A DNA stretch of 64,000 nucleotides from Carposina sasakii (GCA_014607495.2 CP053167.1:4030001-4094000); one strand, 5' to 3'. Shown: positions 1 through 10,984, counted from the first letter of the stretch. The notes: generated from the sequence alone by a model not told the origin. Made by a program: numbers and translations.

Positions 1-231
1 TTGAGCTTTGGCTCGTTCTCAGAAAAATAATCATAATAATCACGCTTATAAAGCAGTAGCTCCAAAAATATGCTAAAATAATAATAGGTCTATGTTATGT
101 GGTAATATTTACATATTTGGCAGATCTGGGGCAAGATTGATATCTTGCGACAGCCGGTATTTTAGTTAGCCATAAAATAGCTCCCGCGTATGATTTCGGT
201 ACTAACGTATTTTATCTGCAATTATACAGAT

Positions 232-298
232 AAAGTAGTCACGTACATAGCAACTAGCGCCATCGTTCAAAGCAACTATTTGGTGAAACGTGCTTTAC
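232..298 (-). repeat. Fragment of 'gcgtttcacc' MITE
   Basis: The minus strand carries the same end as the elements at 28551-28680 and 38999-39127 (gtttcaccaaatagttgctt, then atggcgctagttgc). Only one end is present, so this is a truncated copy. A weak open frame across it (190-405) has no recognisable protein features. Confidence 0.55.
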
Positions 299-557
299 AA
301 TGCCATAGCGGTCTTGTCAAAACGGCCTGGACAATTGGACCTACTTGGGTAGACTGGAATTTGTGGGACCAAGGTCCTATTGCATACTTGCACAAATTGG
401 TTTGAAGTGAGCTTTATCCTTTTGTGACCAAAGCAGATAACTATAATGATAAATGAGTAAAGTTTAGTACAAAAAATTTTGTGATCTATTTAGCGAACGT
501 AGGTAAATAAAAATACTAGTAATAACGGTCTAAATTGTGGTAGTTGACGTGATCATC

Positions 558-690
558 ATCATCATTTACAACCCCGAGAAGTCCACTGTTGGACATAGGC
601 CTCCCCCAACAACCTCCACTCCGACCGGTCGGAAGCAGCCTACATCCAACCGACGCACGCGACCTTGGCCAGGTCGTCCTACTACAGGTG
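558..690 (-). mobile_element. RTE-type LINE 3' tail, truncated
   Basis: Read on the minus strand, this matches the plus-strand RTE tail at 2790-2930: a short end of the ORF (W-x-Q-A-A-S-D-R-x-E-W-R-like) followed by the 'gaggcctatgtccaacagtg' tail and a run of gat triplets (cat-cat-cat on plus). RTE LINEs end in short tandem repeats rather than poly(A), which fits. It is a dead 5'-truncated piece. Confidence 0.75.
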
Positions 691-792
691 ATATTTTCTA
701 GATTAATTCAAAGAGAGATATTTCGAATTCAAAACCGAAACCCCTATCGAAAAGTCAATAAAGATAAGTCACAAATTAGGGAATAAAATTGT

Positions 793-868
793 CAACGTAA
801 ACTTTAGGATTCCCGATATTTCCTATTCCCATGGAACGTCGGGAAATCTCTCCTCAGTGGATCTACAT
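793..868. repeat. Degenerate Helitron internal-unit fragment
   Basis: Contains 'acgtaaactttaggattccc' and 'gtcgggaaatctctcctcag', which resemble the ~127-bp unit repeated at 18406-18960. Too decayed to give ends. Confidence 0.35.
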
Positions 869-947
869 ATCGCAAAAGTAAGCCACGATCCAAATATCCC
901 GTTTCTAGCTTCAGTAGATGTTATTTATTTATAGGTACTTACCTATA

Positions 948-1181
948 CAGGGTGTAACAAAAGGGGCATGTTAAGCGAAAAGCTATATAAATAGCACACT
1001 AAAAGGAACCTACTCACAAAATTTTAGACTCGAAATCACATGTTTATTTTTCTAGATAGTATGGAAAATTCCTAAACAACTCAGGAATGTTCATGCAATC
1101 TTGAAATTAAACATGTGATTTCGAATCTCAAATTATTATTTATTATTATTATTATTAACATACCCTTTCTGTTACACCCTG
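948..1181. mobile_element. Palindromic TA-flanked MITE, family M2
   Basis: The element starts CAGGGTGTAACAAAAGGGG and ends CTGTTACACCCTG, with TA on both sides, so almost the whole 234 bp folds back on itself. Internal arms carry 'acatgtttatttttctag' and its complement. The TA target and lack of coding capacity fit a non-autonomous Tc1/mariner-type element. Other copies lie at 39235, 41801, 54403, 55134, 61677 and 62570. Confidence 0.85.
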
Positions 1182-1843
1182 TATAATAGATAGTATTTAG
1201 CCAATCAATAATAATGTCTATAAATCTTTTTAGAGATATCATACCGTTACCCGTGTAATTTCTTTTTAACTATTGTTTTACATGAGGTCATTTTTTCCAC
1301 GTTTTAATGGCGCAGTGGGCGGGGCCAGTCCACACGAAATCTGGATCGTAAAATAAATCACCAGTGTCACAACATAATAAAATATTCTTAGGAGAGGGTT
1401 TACCTATGAACAGAGTTAAATGCGTCTCACAAATTTTGTATAAAGTAAAAGTAAAGTTTAAGCTGTGGTTATGCCACGATGTAGTTTTATTTGTATAGAA
1501 GAAGGGTTCTGTTTTTCGAGTGTACACATAATATATGTATATTTCTTTGGCACGCTCTTAAGCCTTAATGGTTTGTCGTGTTTGAACTTGAGAGGTATTC
1601 GTCATTTTCTGAATGGTCTACCACCAATAAATGTGTCCATATTGATGTACCATTTTTAATACTCAAGTAAGTACACCTATCTATTTCCTAGATATTACAA
1701 ACACTCGCCAAATAGCAATATGACAGACAAAAATTAATTCGGTTTATTATTTAGCGTGTACCTTATAAGTAACATGAATTTTACTATACACCGCGCCTTA
1801 AATTAGATGCTATTAAAAATGTCATTTGATAGCAAAATTAATT

Positions 1844-2073
1844 CACTATGGGTGCGCCCACCACCGGGCCCTACACCCTCCACTGACCCTCGGATCTGAT
1901 AACTCATAACTGCGAAAACAGGCACTTGCACTAACTACAATCGCCACGAGAAACCAGACCCGAGCATCTGCCTTATTTGCAAATGCCTCAAATGCCTGTT
2001 TTCGCAGTTATGAGTTATCAGATCCGATGGTCAGTGGAGTGTGTAGGGCCCGGTGGTGGGCGCACCCATAGTG
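1844..2073. mobile_element. GC-rich foldback element FB, copy 1
   Basis: A 230-bp element whose ends are inverted copies of cactatgggtgcgcccacca. The arms extend about 90 bp inward (ctgataactcataactgcg and complement). The loop holds a short unpaired stretch around 1940-1975. Related copies are at 48854-48955 (minimal) and 52304-52800 (carrying an insertion). The flank 2074-2112 (gtttgaacttccgaattgta...) also recurs, inverted, left of the 52304 copy. Confidence 0.85.
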
Positions 2074-2120
2074 AATGTTTGAACTTCCGAATTGTAACGC
2101 CTAATACAACTTCATTTTGT

Positions 2121-2640
2121 AATATCTGACAAATTTAGACACTGTTTAGCTTGAACAAAGTTCAAATTCTTTTGTAATAACACGGCGTCTTTACTATTAA
2201 GGTTCGATCTGTTTTCTCATCTATCGAATTACGAAATATCATCACGGGTAGAGCACCGACCAAATTATAGTAATTGATATTTTACAGATCCGTCACGGCA
2301 ATAGAAATAATATTTGTAGTTTCTAATTAACTATCATATTTCTTAGACGACCACTGACCGGTAGGTAATTTGAGTGCCGTATGATTTCTATATTTTGCTC
2401 TTGAACTCGTTCAGTAAAATTTTGGGCGAAAATATACCTACAAATTTGCCAATGCTCATCAAGAGTTATAAAATGCTCAGTTTCGAATGACTGACTATCA
2501 CTAAGCTAATCTTAGAAAGCTGAAACTTGGAGGCTTGGAGGGTGCGTTATTTGTATGACATAGGCACACGATAAGGAAGGACATCCTAAAATTATAACGG
2601 GAATGGAAATAACAATATAACAGGTATTTACAGTTTACAC
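2121..2640. other. Unassigned AT-rich stretch
   Basis: I see no coding signal, RNA gene or recognisable repeat here. Confidence 0.5.
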
Positions 2641-2659
2641 CGACTTATAATAGGTGTAA

Positions 2660-2932
2660 ACATAGCTCAACGATCCAGCAAGCTGAACTAGCAATGGGCA
2701 GGGCACATAGCTTGAAGAACTGATGGCCGAGGGAGTCGGAAAGTTCTGGAGTGGATACCACGTATCGGCAAACGCAGCGTGGGAAGGCCACCCGCGATGT
2801 GGACGGACGACCTGGCCAAGGTCACAAGCGTCGGTTGGATGTAGGCTGCTTCCGACCGGTCGGAGTGGAGGTTGTTGGGGGAGGCCTATGTCCAACAGTG
2901 GACTTCTCAGGGCTGTAAATGCTGATAATGGG
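2660..2932 (+). mobile_element. RTE-type LINE, C-terminal ORF end and 3' tail
   Basis: Translating the plus strand gives the conserved end of RTE endonuclease/reverse-transcriptase proteins. QWAGHIA is followed by an R-T-D-G-R stretch, V-L-E-W-x-P-R-x-G-K-R-S-V-G-R-P-P, then W-T-D-D-L and Y-V-Q-Q-W. In-frame stops lie near 2675, 2695 and 2842, so it is a pseudogene. The 3' tail 'ggaggcctatgtccaacagt' follows. The copies at 34689 and 57208 are the same family. The catalytic RT and endonuclease domains are absent. Confidence 0.85.
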
Positions 2933-3574
2933 TGTACCTATGTACCTATCTATATATGACTATTCTGATGAGGATGAGAAATGCCTGTCATTTTCACCGA
3001 GAATGTGAGTTAACTCTCTTTAGAACTAGATGTGCGATATATTCTCAAGAGAGATTTGACGATCGAACAAGAAAGGTAACACGATTCATGAATGGCGTAA
3101 CACGGAAATTCGAGGCAAAAACAAATAAAACGTGTATTTACAAAGCTAGTTTATTCAACAAAATGTACACTAAATTGTTTGTACAGGCTTTGGAGCAAAT
3201 ACAAAGGGAGTTGTCATAATTATTGTAGCCTTTCAGCGTAGTTTTGTTTCTACAAAGTCCACTCTTCCCTCTGGCTAAGTACGCAATTGTCTTCAGGCTT
3301 ATTTTGTTACTTGCGACCGCGGAAAATTAAGTTATCTGTCAAACTCGAAATTCGTATTATCTATTAAGGGCCCTAAGCAATTTAAAAAGTATTTGCTCTG
3401 AACCGACTGATACAAAATCAGGAATATATAAATCAGTCGCGATATTTTTATTTGACGTTATAGGAACCAGTTGTCATTTATTTTAACAAACTACCTCTAT
3501 TTTTATTAACAAACGTCGTTACAACACCTCTTCGTTGTATTCACTCCATGACTTGTACATCTAAACTTCGGTAC
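2933..3574. other. Unassigned stretch
   Basis: It holds a weak 95-codon open frame (2932-3219) with no recognisable domain, and AT-rich sequence. I see no RNA gene and no clear repeat. Confidence 0.45.
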
Positions 3575-3719
3575 TGACCACGTTACGTGGTGTGATGCAT
3601 TCGCAACGAGCATGTTACGCGATACGGCCTTATACCAAAATTATGTTAAAGTGTCTCAATGCTCACTGCGTGAATGCTCGCCGTGTAACATGTAACATTA
3701 CACCGCGTAACGTCGGTCA
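3575..3719. mobile_element. Short MITE with imperfect inverted ends
   Basis: The left end tgaccacgttacgtggtgtg pairs with the right end (caccgcgtaacgtcggtca on plus). The arms continue through 'gcattcgcaacgagcatgtt' and its imperfect complement. About 145 bp, non-coding. The superfamily is not certain; no clear target duplication is seen. Confidence 0.65.
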
Positions 3720-4230
3720 ATAATATGTTACAAGTGAACTACTAAAGTATATTGTTGCGTGATAATGATAAAAAAGCGAAATCCTTAATTCTTGAAATCT
3801 TGTCTTACCCCATTTTGGATGCTGCCGTTGACTCCTGTGACAGAATTATGTTTTTATAAGCTTTTTCTGGGTAGTAAAAAAATATTAAAAGTTGCCTATT
3901 ATTGATTAGAGGGGTAGTTTATTATTATTTTCGATTTCGAATAAAGGAATTACTTTAATTTTATTTTAATAATTCGAAATATAAATTCATGGTATGTTTA
4001 ATATAAAAATAAAGGCCCGTTTACACCAATCGATATCGGTACCGGCTTATGCGTATTTAAACTGGTATGAAAGTAATATTGGTAGAACATTAGACTTAAA
4101 CGGGTTTACTGTATTTAAACTCTTCTAGATTTATCTTAATGTCGCTTGGTGTAAAACAGACTTGATAAGAAAATTATGTTATTTTTTTTATACTTAGAAA
4201 ACTTCATACACTTAATGTGGTTAATCCTAG

Positions 4231-4836
4231 ATTACAGATGTACTATTATATTCACTCATACTTACATGGTGGGTGAAGAACCACTGCACCAAAAACCGCT
4301 CCACCCATGGTCGTCCTCTCCAAGCTTCCACACAAGAATGGTGTGCAGTTTTCACCCATAGGCCCCAAAACCCCACGGTGGCCCACCACCACCACCAGGT
4401 GGCTGCTACCACGCATGCGCCCCAGCGGGTGGGGCAGAAAAATATTGATTTTTCCAACCCCTATTACCATGATGAACTGATAAACTACGGCACCGTTAAA
4501 AAGCAAGCAAGTCTACCTGTATACGGATACCAAAATTGTATAGAAATACCGAATTTTCGTACTCACACGCTTTTGTGTTCGACCCACACAACGGAAAGTC
4601 TATTCAAAGTTCGCTCCCACACGCTAAAAGGGCGTAAGTCGAAATGTAGGAAAATTTTAAAAACGGCGTTTAGGGGTGTTGTGGCCTATACGTTCGAGAA
4701 TAAGGGTGGCGTGGTGGTGATTCGTTCTAAAGGTATTAATTATGTACAGAATAGAATGATTGATCGGACAGTTCATTGTGATCGACATAGTTGGAAGGGG
4801 GGGGGGGCGTCTGTCGAGACTGTACGGGGTGGCTGA
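4231..4836 (+). CDS. Unidentified 202-codon open frame (possible exon or chance)
   Basis: The frame is open from 4231 (after TAG at 4228-4230) to the stop at 4834-4836. I recognise no family. It has no ATG until close to its C-terminus, so if it codes it can only be an internal or terminal exon. The N-terminal third is rich in His, Thr and Pro (a run H-H-H-H); the middle is basic (K-G-R-K-S-K-C-R-K). An 11-G run at 4797-4807 lies near the end. Two minus-strand frames are also open across 4227-4506, because the segment 4265-4440 is locally GC-rich with few stop codons. That makes chance a serious alternative. No clean acceptor-donor pair frames it; ttacag at 4232-4237 is the only acceptor-like site. 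Confidence 0.2.
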   Translation: MTDVLLYSLILTWWVKNHCTKNRSTHGRPLQASTQEWCAVFTHRPQNPTVAHHHHQVAATTHAPQRVGQKNIDFSNPYYHDELINYGTVKKQASLPVYGYQNCIEIPNFRTHTLLCSTHTTESLFKVRSHTLKGRKSKCRKILKTAFRGVVAYTFENKGGVVVIRSKGINYVQNRMIDRTVHCDRHSWKGGGASVETVRGG

Positions 4837-4839
4837 GCT

Positions 4840-6945
4840 TAGGAATAAAACGTATATTTAATATTTCTGTATATAATAACGTAGCGGTTCATGATTTATA
4901 TTTTGATTTATCGTTTTTATTGTGGTGTGAACTTATGTGCTTCGGCTGCCTATTTTCTTGAAAGAAATTTCTACAAAATTCGATGGAATAACTTGATAAT
5001 TGAACTTCTGTATTTTAGGCCCCAATTTTAGCGTCCTTCGACATAATATCTTTGAACTTATATATACTAGTTCATTTATTTATTTGAAACATTTATCATG
5101 ATTTTTATTATGATGTTCTTATTATAAAATAAGTATTGTGAAGTGAATTAATAAATTACGGAATAAAGGAAGAATAAATTTATTTGAGACATATTTCTGT
5201 GTTTTTTAAACATAGCATCTATCCATGAAGGATAGATAACAAGGAGACATAATAACATTTGCTAAAATCGATTGGGTAGAGCGATAGATTTAGCGGGAGA
5301 TAAGAATAGAATAGAATAGATTTTTATTTAAAAATTACACATACACGGACAGAAGTAACATAGAAAAGGATAATAGAAATAGGGTACAAATACAGATCAA
5401 AAGAAGTAAGTAGATAAGTTACCCAATATTTGGTTTATACTACGCTGGGTTGTCTTCATAGGCAATCGCAGGCCTACATAGATTACCATACCATATCTGT
5501 GTCGTTCTTCGTTAACAGCTTTTAGTCATTTTATTAGCGATTTTTTTTATCAACGCAATGGTATTATAAAAAAATGCGCATTGCAGTATCGACGCGCCAG
5601 GAATACCTACGTTTCCTAGTAAACTTAGGGGTCGGGGGTGGTTCAAATAGCCTATGTGGGGGGTACTATTTCATATAATGCCTTTGTACTGTTTGTTTCG
5701 TAGATTTCGATCGATTTAGTATATGAAACGCTAACGTTTAACTAAATTGTTATATTAGCCGATTTTGATTTTGCGCAAATGGTGTTTGAGAATCCTTCGC
5801 TAACCCTCGAATATGACCGATTAAAGGCAACTATAGTCCCGATGTGAAATCAGATATGAAGCACCTAGCATGCAATACGTAGGTACAAATGGGTCCATAG
5901 CTGCTATTATAGGTATACTATGATGTTAATAACTCAATTAACTCATAAAATTGTCCTCTTTATAGAAACAAGCTGTTACATTTTATAGTCTTATGGATAA
6001 CATTAATTTGGTCACTTTAATTTTTTGGTAAAATGTAGTTAAGTTTCATATAAAGTATTTTCGAGGGGAGCACATCACTAGAGAGGAGACGTCAACGAAA
6101 CTCACATATACGAGGACTCTAGACAAAGAACATACTTACTCTGTGACGAGAGACCTACAATTCATTTCTTAATCTAAGTAAACATAATATTCATTGAATG
6201 TACAAATCAATGTTTAAAAAACAAACTGCTCAAAACATCAGTAAACCTACATCTAAACTTACTGGAAGAAATATCATCAGACTACCACGTCTCGCATACC
6301 AAGTGGGGTTGGAAGGTGGTCTAATCACTAAGCAATTACACACAGGAATGGCGTTAAAAAACTCAGTCATTATTATGAGAGTGATGCGGGGAAAGCATCA
6401 GGGGAAAAATATGAAAATTCTTGTTAATTCGCCTGCGCCAGAATGACCGTTATGTTTTTCGACTTTTTGTATCTATATGGTTTTTTTTAAAAAAAAGCTC
6501 TAGTCAACAGCCTAAACGTGACATTTATGCTTAAAGGCAACATTAGATTCATACAAGTCGTGAGAGTGACACTGGGTAGATAGGTAGGTACATCAGAATT
6601 CAGCTGCAGTCGGGTTTTTTTTTTAATATTCGTTGGTTATTATTGTTTCGTACCACGTGGTTTTGCGTCACGCTATTTCCGTATAGTGCTAGTAAAGTAG
6701 GTAATTCTGCATACAACTCCTCCCCTCGATACTTACTCCATGGTCTGTGTACATGTCCAATGGAATACTAAATAGTACAAGTTAATAGTTAATTCAGCAA
6801 AAAGGTTAGCATTCTAATTTGTGGGTTGTTATGCTCTTCGCTCATAGTAGCGAAAATTCCTGGACTTTACTTAACTAAACCGCGTTGTATCTGTACACAC
6901 GCATTTAAGGAAACATACATAGATATATTGGTACATATACACGCG
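4840..6945. other. Long stretch without recognisable gene
   Basis: Mostly AT-rich sequence. At 5308-5345 'aatagaatagatttttattt' resembles the AT-rich 3' end of a LINE but has no coding support. A weak 82-codon ATG frame at 6198-6446 is basic and has no recognisable domain. Homopolymer T runs occur at 6480 and 6615. Nothing else can be assigned. Confidence 0.45.
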
Positions 6946-6947
6946 GG

Positions 6948-7015
6948 TGTGTTCCTAAAATGGGGTAGCCTGAACTGCAGGATCATAAAGGAGGTCACAT
7001 GGCCACGTTTAGTAT
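6948..7015 (-). repeat. R6 repeat fragment
   Basis: The minus strand carries the 3' half of the R6 consensus (aacgtgg..., gatcctgcagttc, ggctaccccattt). See 10568-10790 for a fuller copy. Confidence 0.7.
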
Positions 7016-7050
7016 ATGGGGACAAGGCATGTTTTGTCTCCTCAGGGAAC

Positions 7051-7561
7051 AGGGCTCTTTAGTCAACTCGCCCTACTCGGAACTCGGACCATGGGATCAG
7101 TCGACCTAACGAATTTCGCCTCGCCCTACTATCTGTATTTTTAATGTGGACAATCATGAAGAAAAGTCTTCAATTTCGTTATATATTTCTTTTTAATGGT
7201 CGGCAATAATAATAATTATTTTCGATAGCTGGCGCGTTATATGATTTCCAAATGGAATAACTTGATAGCACTTGTGACAATCATTAGATAATAGTAAATG
7301 TTTTTTTTTTCCTTTATGTTGTTTTTTTTTACTTTCAAATGCGTGATAGTCAAAAGACTATTTAATTTTAAAATATATTCATATCATGAAGTCCTGTTGT
7401 TTCATTTATACTTATCTTAACAGTTTTGAACATGTCTGTACACCGACTTGAAATAAACAATAGATTTTTTGCCCAAATAAAGAAAATTATTAAAATATAT
7501 TCGTTTGGCTAACTGATCCCATGGTCCGAGTTCCGAGTAGGGCGAGTTGACCAAAGAGCCA
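7051..7561. repeat. Long inverted repeat with ~65-bp arms and AT-rich centre
   Basis: The left arm 7051-7114 and right arm 7498-7561 are near-perfect complements; both contain cgccctactcggaactcgg on one strand or the other, next to 'accatgggatcagt'. The ~385-bp spacer is AT-rich and non-coding. R6-like sequence lies just outside both ends. The structure looks like a foldback transposon; no target duplication was identified. Confidence 0.7.
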
Positions 7562-7647
7562 CAGATCGGAAAAACTTTCTATCTGTGCCCCTTATCAGAC
7601 AAAACAGGGTAACAGATTGGAATAATTCCCCATTATTTCACTAGAAT

Positions 7648-7712
7648 ACATCAGATGTATCTCCTTCCGTGCATGTCGTAAGAGTCGACTAAGGAACTCA
7701 GGCATTCTCACT
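7648..7712 (+). repeat. R6 repeat fragment
   Basis: Carries the 5' part of R6: ttcactagaatacatcag, tctccttccgtgcatgtcg and gagtcgactaaggaactcag. Confidence 0.8.
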
Positions 7713-7984
7713 TCACTCTGATTTGTTTACTCTTGCCACTTAGCTTACGGACTATATTTGGCGGCATCTTTGACATGTAAGTAGATACATAATTAATAAT
7801 ATCACATACTGGTTTGCACGTACAATATGTTTAAAATAGCACAACCTACCATAAATGTAATGCAGGTGCATACATCTTAATTACTATGCATTTTAAATAA
7901 TTAATGAAGGTCGAAGAAGTATAATTTTGACTTTCCAACCTTGGGCGGTATGAAGCTTTAAGACTATGTACCAAAATAGATATA

Positions 7985-8395
7985 CTGGGTGTAAAAAGAC
8001 AGCTTTGTTCTTTTAATACCTCGTATTCTTTGTAACATCACGATCATTTTTTTCCCACGGGTTTCCAAGATATTGAGGTCCAAAGTTACATTAATATTAT
8101 TATTTTTTTTACATAAATCCATCTGAAATCGATTATTAAACATTTTTTTCAAAGATACCATGTCAAAATGTTAGTTTTGTAGGTACATTTGTACTTTGCG
8201 CATCAAACGAATACATTGCTTGCAATAACCACTATGGATTAATATCCGAAATAAAATATTTGAATTTGAATAAAATGACAGTATTTTTCATATTCTATTT
8301 GTCGTTTCCCAGGGTTGGTTCCATAGAAGAAAATGATCGTAACCTTACAAAGAATACGAGCTATTAAAAAAACATTGTTGTCTTCTTACATCCTG
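7985..8395 (-). mobile_element. Divergent relative of the M1 MITE
   Basis: The TA-flanked ends are ctgggtg and catcctg. The internal sequence is M1-like ('acatcacgatcattttttt', 'ggtttccaagatattg', 'ggtccaaagtt'). Inner arms pair (gtattctttgtaac with gttacaaagaatac, allowing a small gap). It is clearly older than, or a separate branch from, the other M1 copies. Confidence 0.65.
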
Positions 8396-8534
8396 TATAA
8401 GATCTTGTACCATAAGTTTGCATAGCACCAAGGAAATGCGATTTGTCTTACGAGCAAATTATGTGCAAATCGAATAAAGTAGATGCATTTCGTAGTTGAA
8501 AATTTGCCTGTATAGGAGTTCTTCACAGCTGTAC

Positions 8535-8592
8535 TAGACATACATCAGATGCATCTCCTTCCGTGAATGTAAGTCTCCCAAGTAACTCAAAA
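8535..8592 (+). repeat. R6 repeat fragment
   Basis: acatcagatgcatctccttc followed by cgtgaatgtaagtctcc; a short diverged 5' piece of R6. Confidence 0.65.
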
Positions 8593-8647
8593 AAGTATCG
8601 TATTAAAAAGAAACAACGCCAGTTGTTAAGTTAGACCCGCAACTATA

Positions 8648-8849
8648 AGGCGATAAACACACTGCCACGCACCACGCTGCATGTTGCGTGTCAACGGACC
8701 TACGACGGATCTGCATGAACGCGCGTTGATGCATTTTCTGTATGTTGGACTGTGCGTGTTTTCTATACAAACAGAGATACTTACAAGCGACGTTAGAAAA
8801 CGCATTCACGCGCTACGCTGTATGGTGCGTGGCAGTGTGATAATCGCCT
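8648..8849. mobile_element. Harbinger-like MITE
   Basis: The ends are inverted copies: aggcgataaacacactgcca on the left and, on the minus strand, aggcgattatcacactgcca on the right, continuing through 'cgcaccac'. The length is ~202 bp with TA-rich sequence at both borders. 'CACACTGCCACGC' ends with TWA-type targets are common in PIF/Harbinger MITEs, so that is the inferred superfamily. Confidence 0.65.
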
Positions 8850-9122
8850 AATATAGTGAAAACCGAATTCAATTTAATCCTGTAGTTATAATGTGATACG
8901 TGAATCAACCTACAGACAAAAAAGTGTTGTTTTAGCTTCTATTGGCTCTCAAAAGGGGCCTTTTTTCGTTGCAATATGTTTAAGGCACCTACAGACAAAC
9001 TTGATGTGCAGATTTATTATGTGTTACTACAGTAACTTATATTCAGATAGATGATAGAAAAATGAGTCTCGACAAATAACAGTGTCTTCTTATTCAATGG
9101 AATCTCAATTGTAGGTACCTAC

Positions 9123-9212
9123 TTGCATATGCATGCATGCATGCATATAATCACGCCTTTATCAGTTACGGGGTGAGCAGAGCACCAAGGGTCAATAGAT
9201 ACTACTTTCTTA
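9123..9212 (+). repeat. M3 repeat, 5' fragment with gcat microsatellite
   Basis: A (gcat)n tract at 9126-9150 is followed by ataatcacgcctttatc, an 'acggggtgagcagagcacca' stretch and a truncated end. M3 copies usually start right after a (catа-type) tetranucleotide tract. Confidence 0.75.
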
Positions 9213-9739
9213 TATTTTTAAAGTTTTCCTATTTACCTTAGCGTTGGAAAAGATTTATAAATTCGAAAAAATACAATTGTGCGAATGTAAAACATTTTCT
9301 AGTAACTAAATATAAAATCGGTATTACTTTACGTTTATTGCAGTATCATGTCGAAACTAAATTACATTAATTAAGCAGAATGATAATTTTACGCGGAGTA
9401 ATTAAATGAAAACTGAGTTATAGCCTTGTAGGTTTAATTGATTCGTTTGTAATTTGAATTAAAAACTCTTTATAATTGAGTGGGTATAATAATTTGACGG
9501 TATTCATTTTATAATCAAACTGGCTTAGATTATAAATTCGAAAGTAGATAATTATGAAATTGGTTTGTAATTAATTTATATTTTTTTAAAGTTAGGTCAG
9601 ATTAGAAGATTAAAATATGCCCATCACATTATACCTATAGTATCCGAAAACTGCATCCAAATCGGTTAAGCCGTTGTTACAGTGTTATTAAGTATATGTA
9701 TGTAGATAAGAAACAACAATAAAATATTCCTCTAATATA

Positions 9740-10022
9740 ATTACATACATACATATAATGACGCCTTTATCCCTTACGGGGTAGGCAGAGTACCAAGGGC
9801 CGAAAGAACCACATGGTGCCACTTCTGACCAATTTTGAGGGTATAGTTGAGATGTACAAGTTCGGTTAGTAGTGACAGGTGGTCAGCCCATCGCCTACAA
9901 AACACCAAAACCCTCTTGTATGTATGTGGCATACTGTACTGACATGTACAGTATGCCCGGGAAGAGAAGCAGCAGTCGTATTATATGTTTTTTTTTCACT
10001 CCCAGAGCAGCATAGAAGATAT
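9740..10022 (+). repeat. M3 repeat, nearly full length (~280 bp)
   Basis: Starts in a (catа-type) microsatellite, then gacgcctttatcccttacgg, 'accacatggtgccacttctg', 'gtagtgacaggtggtcagcc', 'agtatgcccgggaagagaag', a T tract and ctcccagagcagcatagaag. It matches 16945-17222 and 41275-41530 along its length. It is non-coding, with no tRNA promoter boxes that I can see. I do not know its superfamily. Confidence 0.8.
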
Positions 10023-10567
10023 AATTAGGTAGTAAGTATAATAATTAACTTTATTGAGTTTTGACAAAAAATACCCCTCAATTTCTTAAAAGAACTTCCA
10101 CTATATGAAAACGATTGTTTTTTTAAATCACCTGTCCAAAAAATTGGTATTTTAAAGATATTTAAATACCGTTATAACGAGCTTATTAAGATATTAAATA
10201 CAAAAGTGCATGCAACTCGACCGACCTGCTTTTAATGTTTTAATTTTATATTAAATATGGTACATATTCAGGGTGTAAGATAGATTATAATCAAGTATCC
10301 AGTTTAACATGTTAATGTAACTTATTAATTTAATAAGCTTGATATTATTATGATTATTTATTGTTTCAGGCTTCACGCGTCATATCTTAATAACTCGACG
10401 AGAGCCTAATGACAATGGTGTTTTATTTACGTCAATTTACATGTAATTGGTTATTGCTGATTTTATTTGTGATATTTGAAATTTGTTGATAGATAATAAG
10501 CAATGTATTGCGATCTTATGTCTAATGACGTGATTTATCTATTACCAGTAGAGTTACCCGGTCATGT

Positions 10568-10790
10568 GCTGATGCGGGGCTTCACTAGAATACCTGCCTA
10601 CATCATCAGCCTGCATTTCCTTCTGTGCATGTCGTAAGAGTCGACTGTGAACGTTAGGGATTCTCATTAAGGCGATTAGCTAGCAACTTGTCACGGACCT
10701 CCTACATCTCGCCCCGCTATGCTAAACGTGGCTGTAGGATGTCTCTAGACATCCTGCAGTTCTGGCTACCTCATTTTAGAAACACAGTCG
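10568..10790 (+). repeat. R6 repeat, nearly full length (~220 bp)
   Basis: Runs from 'ctgatgcggggcttcactag' through 'ctccttctgtgcatgtcgta', 'caacttgtcacgg', 'gccccgctatgctaaacgtg', 'catcctgcagttctggctac' to ctcattttagaaacacagtc. About 17 pieces of this family occur in the window. No inverted ends, target duplication, A/B boxes or ORF is evident, so its class is unknown. Confidence 0.8.
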
Positions 10791-10984
10791 GGTGTTCATA
10801 AACAGGTAGGTATATGTATGTACCTATGTAAGTTCCTATATGTAACTAATGTTTAACTTGCGATAAATATAGTACTTCCTTTCCCACATTAATTAGTATC
10901 TACAAATACTGGTCGATACTAATCATACCGATACATTATTTATATCGATTTATCGACTAAGTACGTCACTTAATATACATCGTG

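Noticed and set aside
4227..4506. Two overlapping minus-strand frames (one Trp-rich)
   Set aside because: Local GC-rich, stop-poor sequence opens several frames at once; no domain recognised.
8603..8809. 68-codon minus frame
   Set aside because: It lies almost entirely within a Harbinger-like MITE with clear inverted ends.
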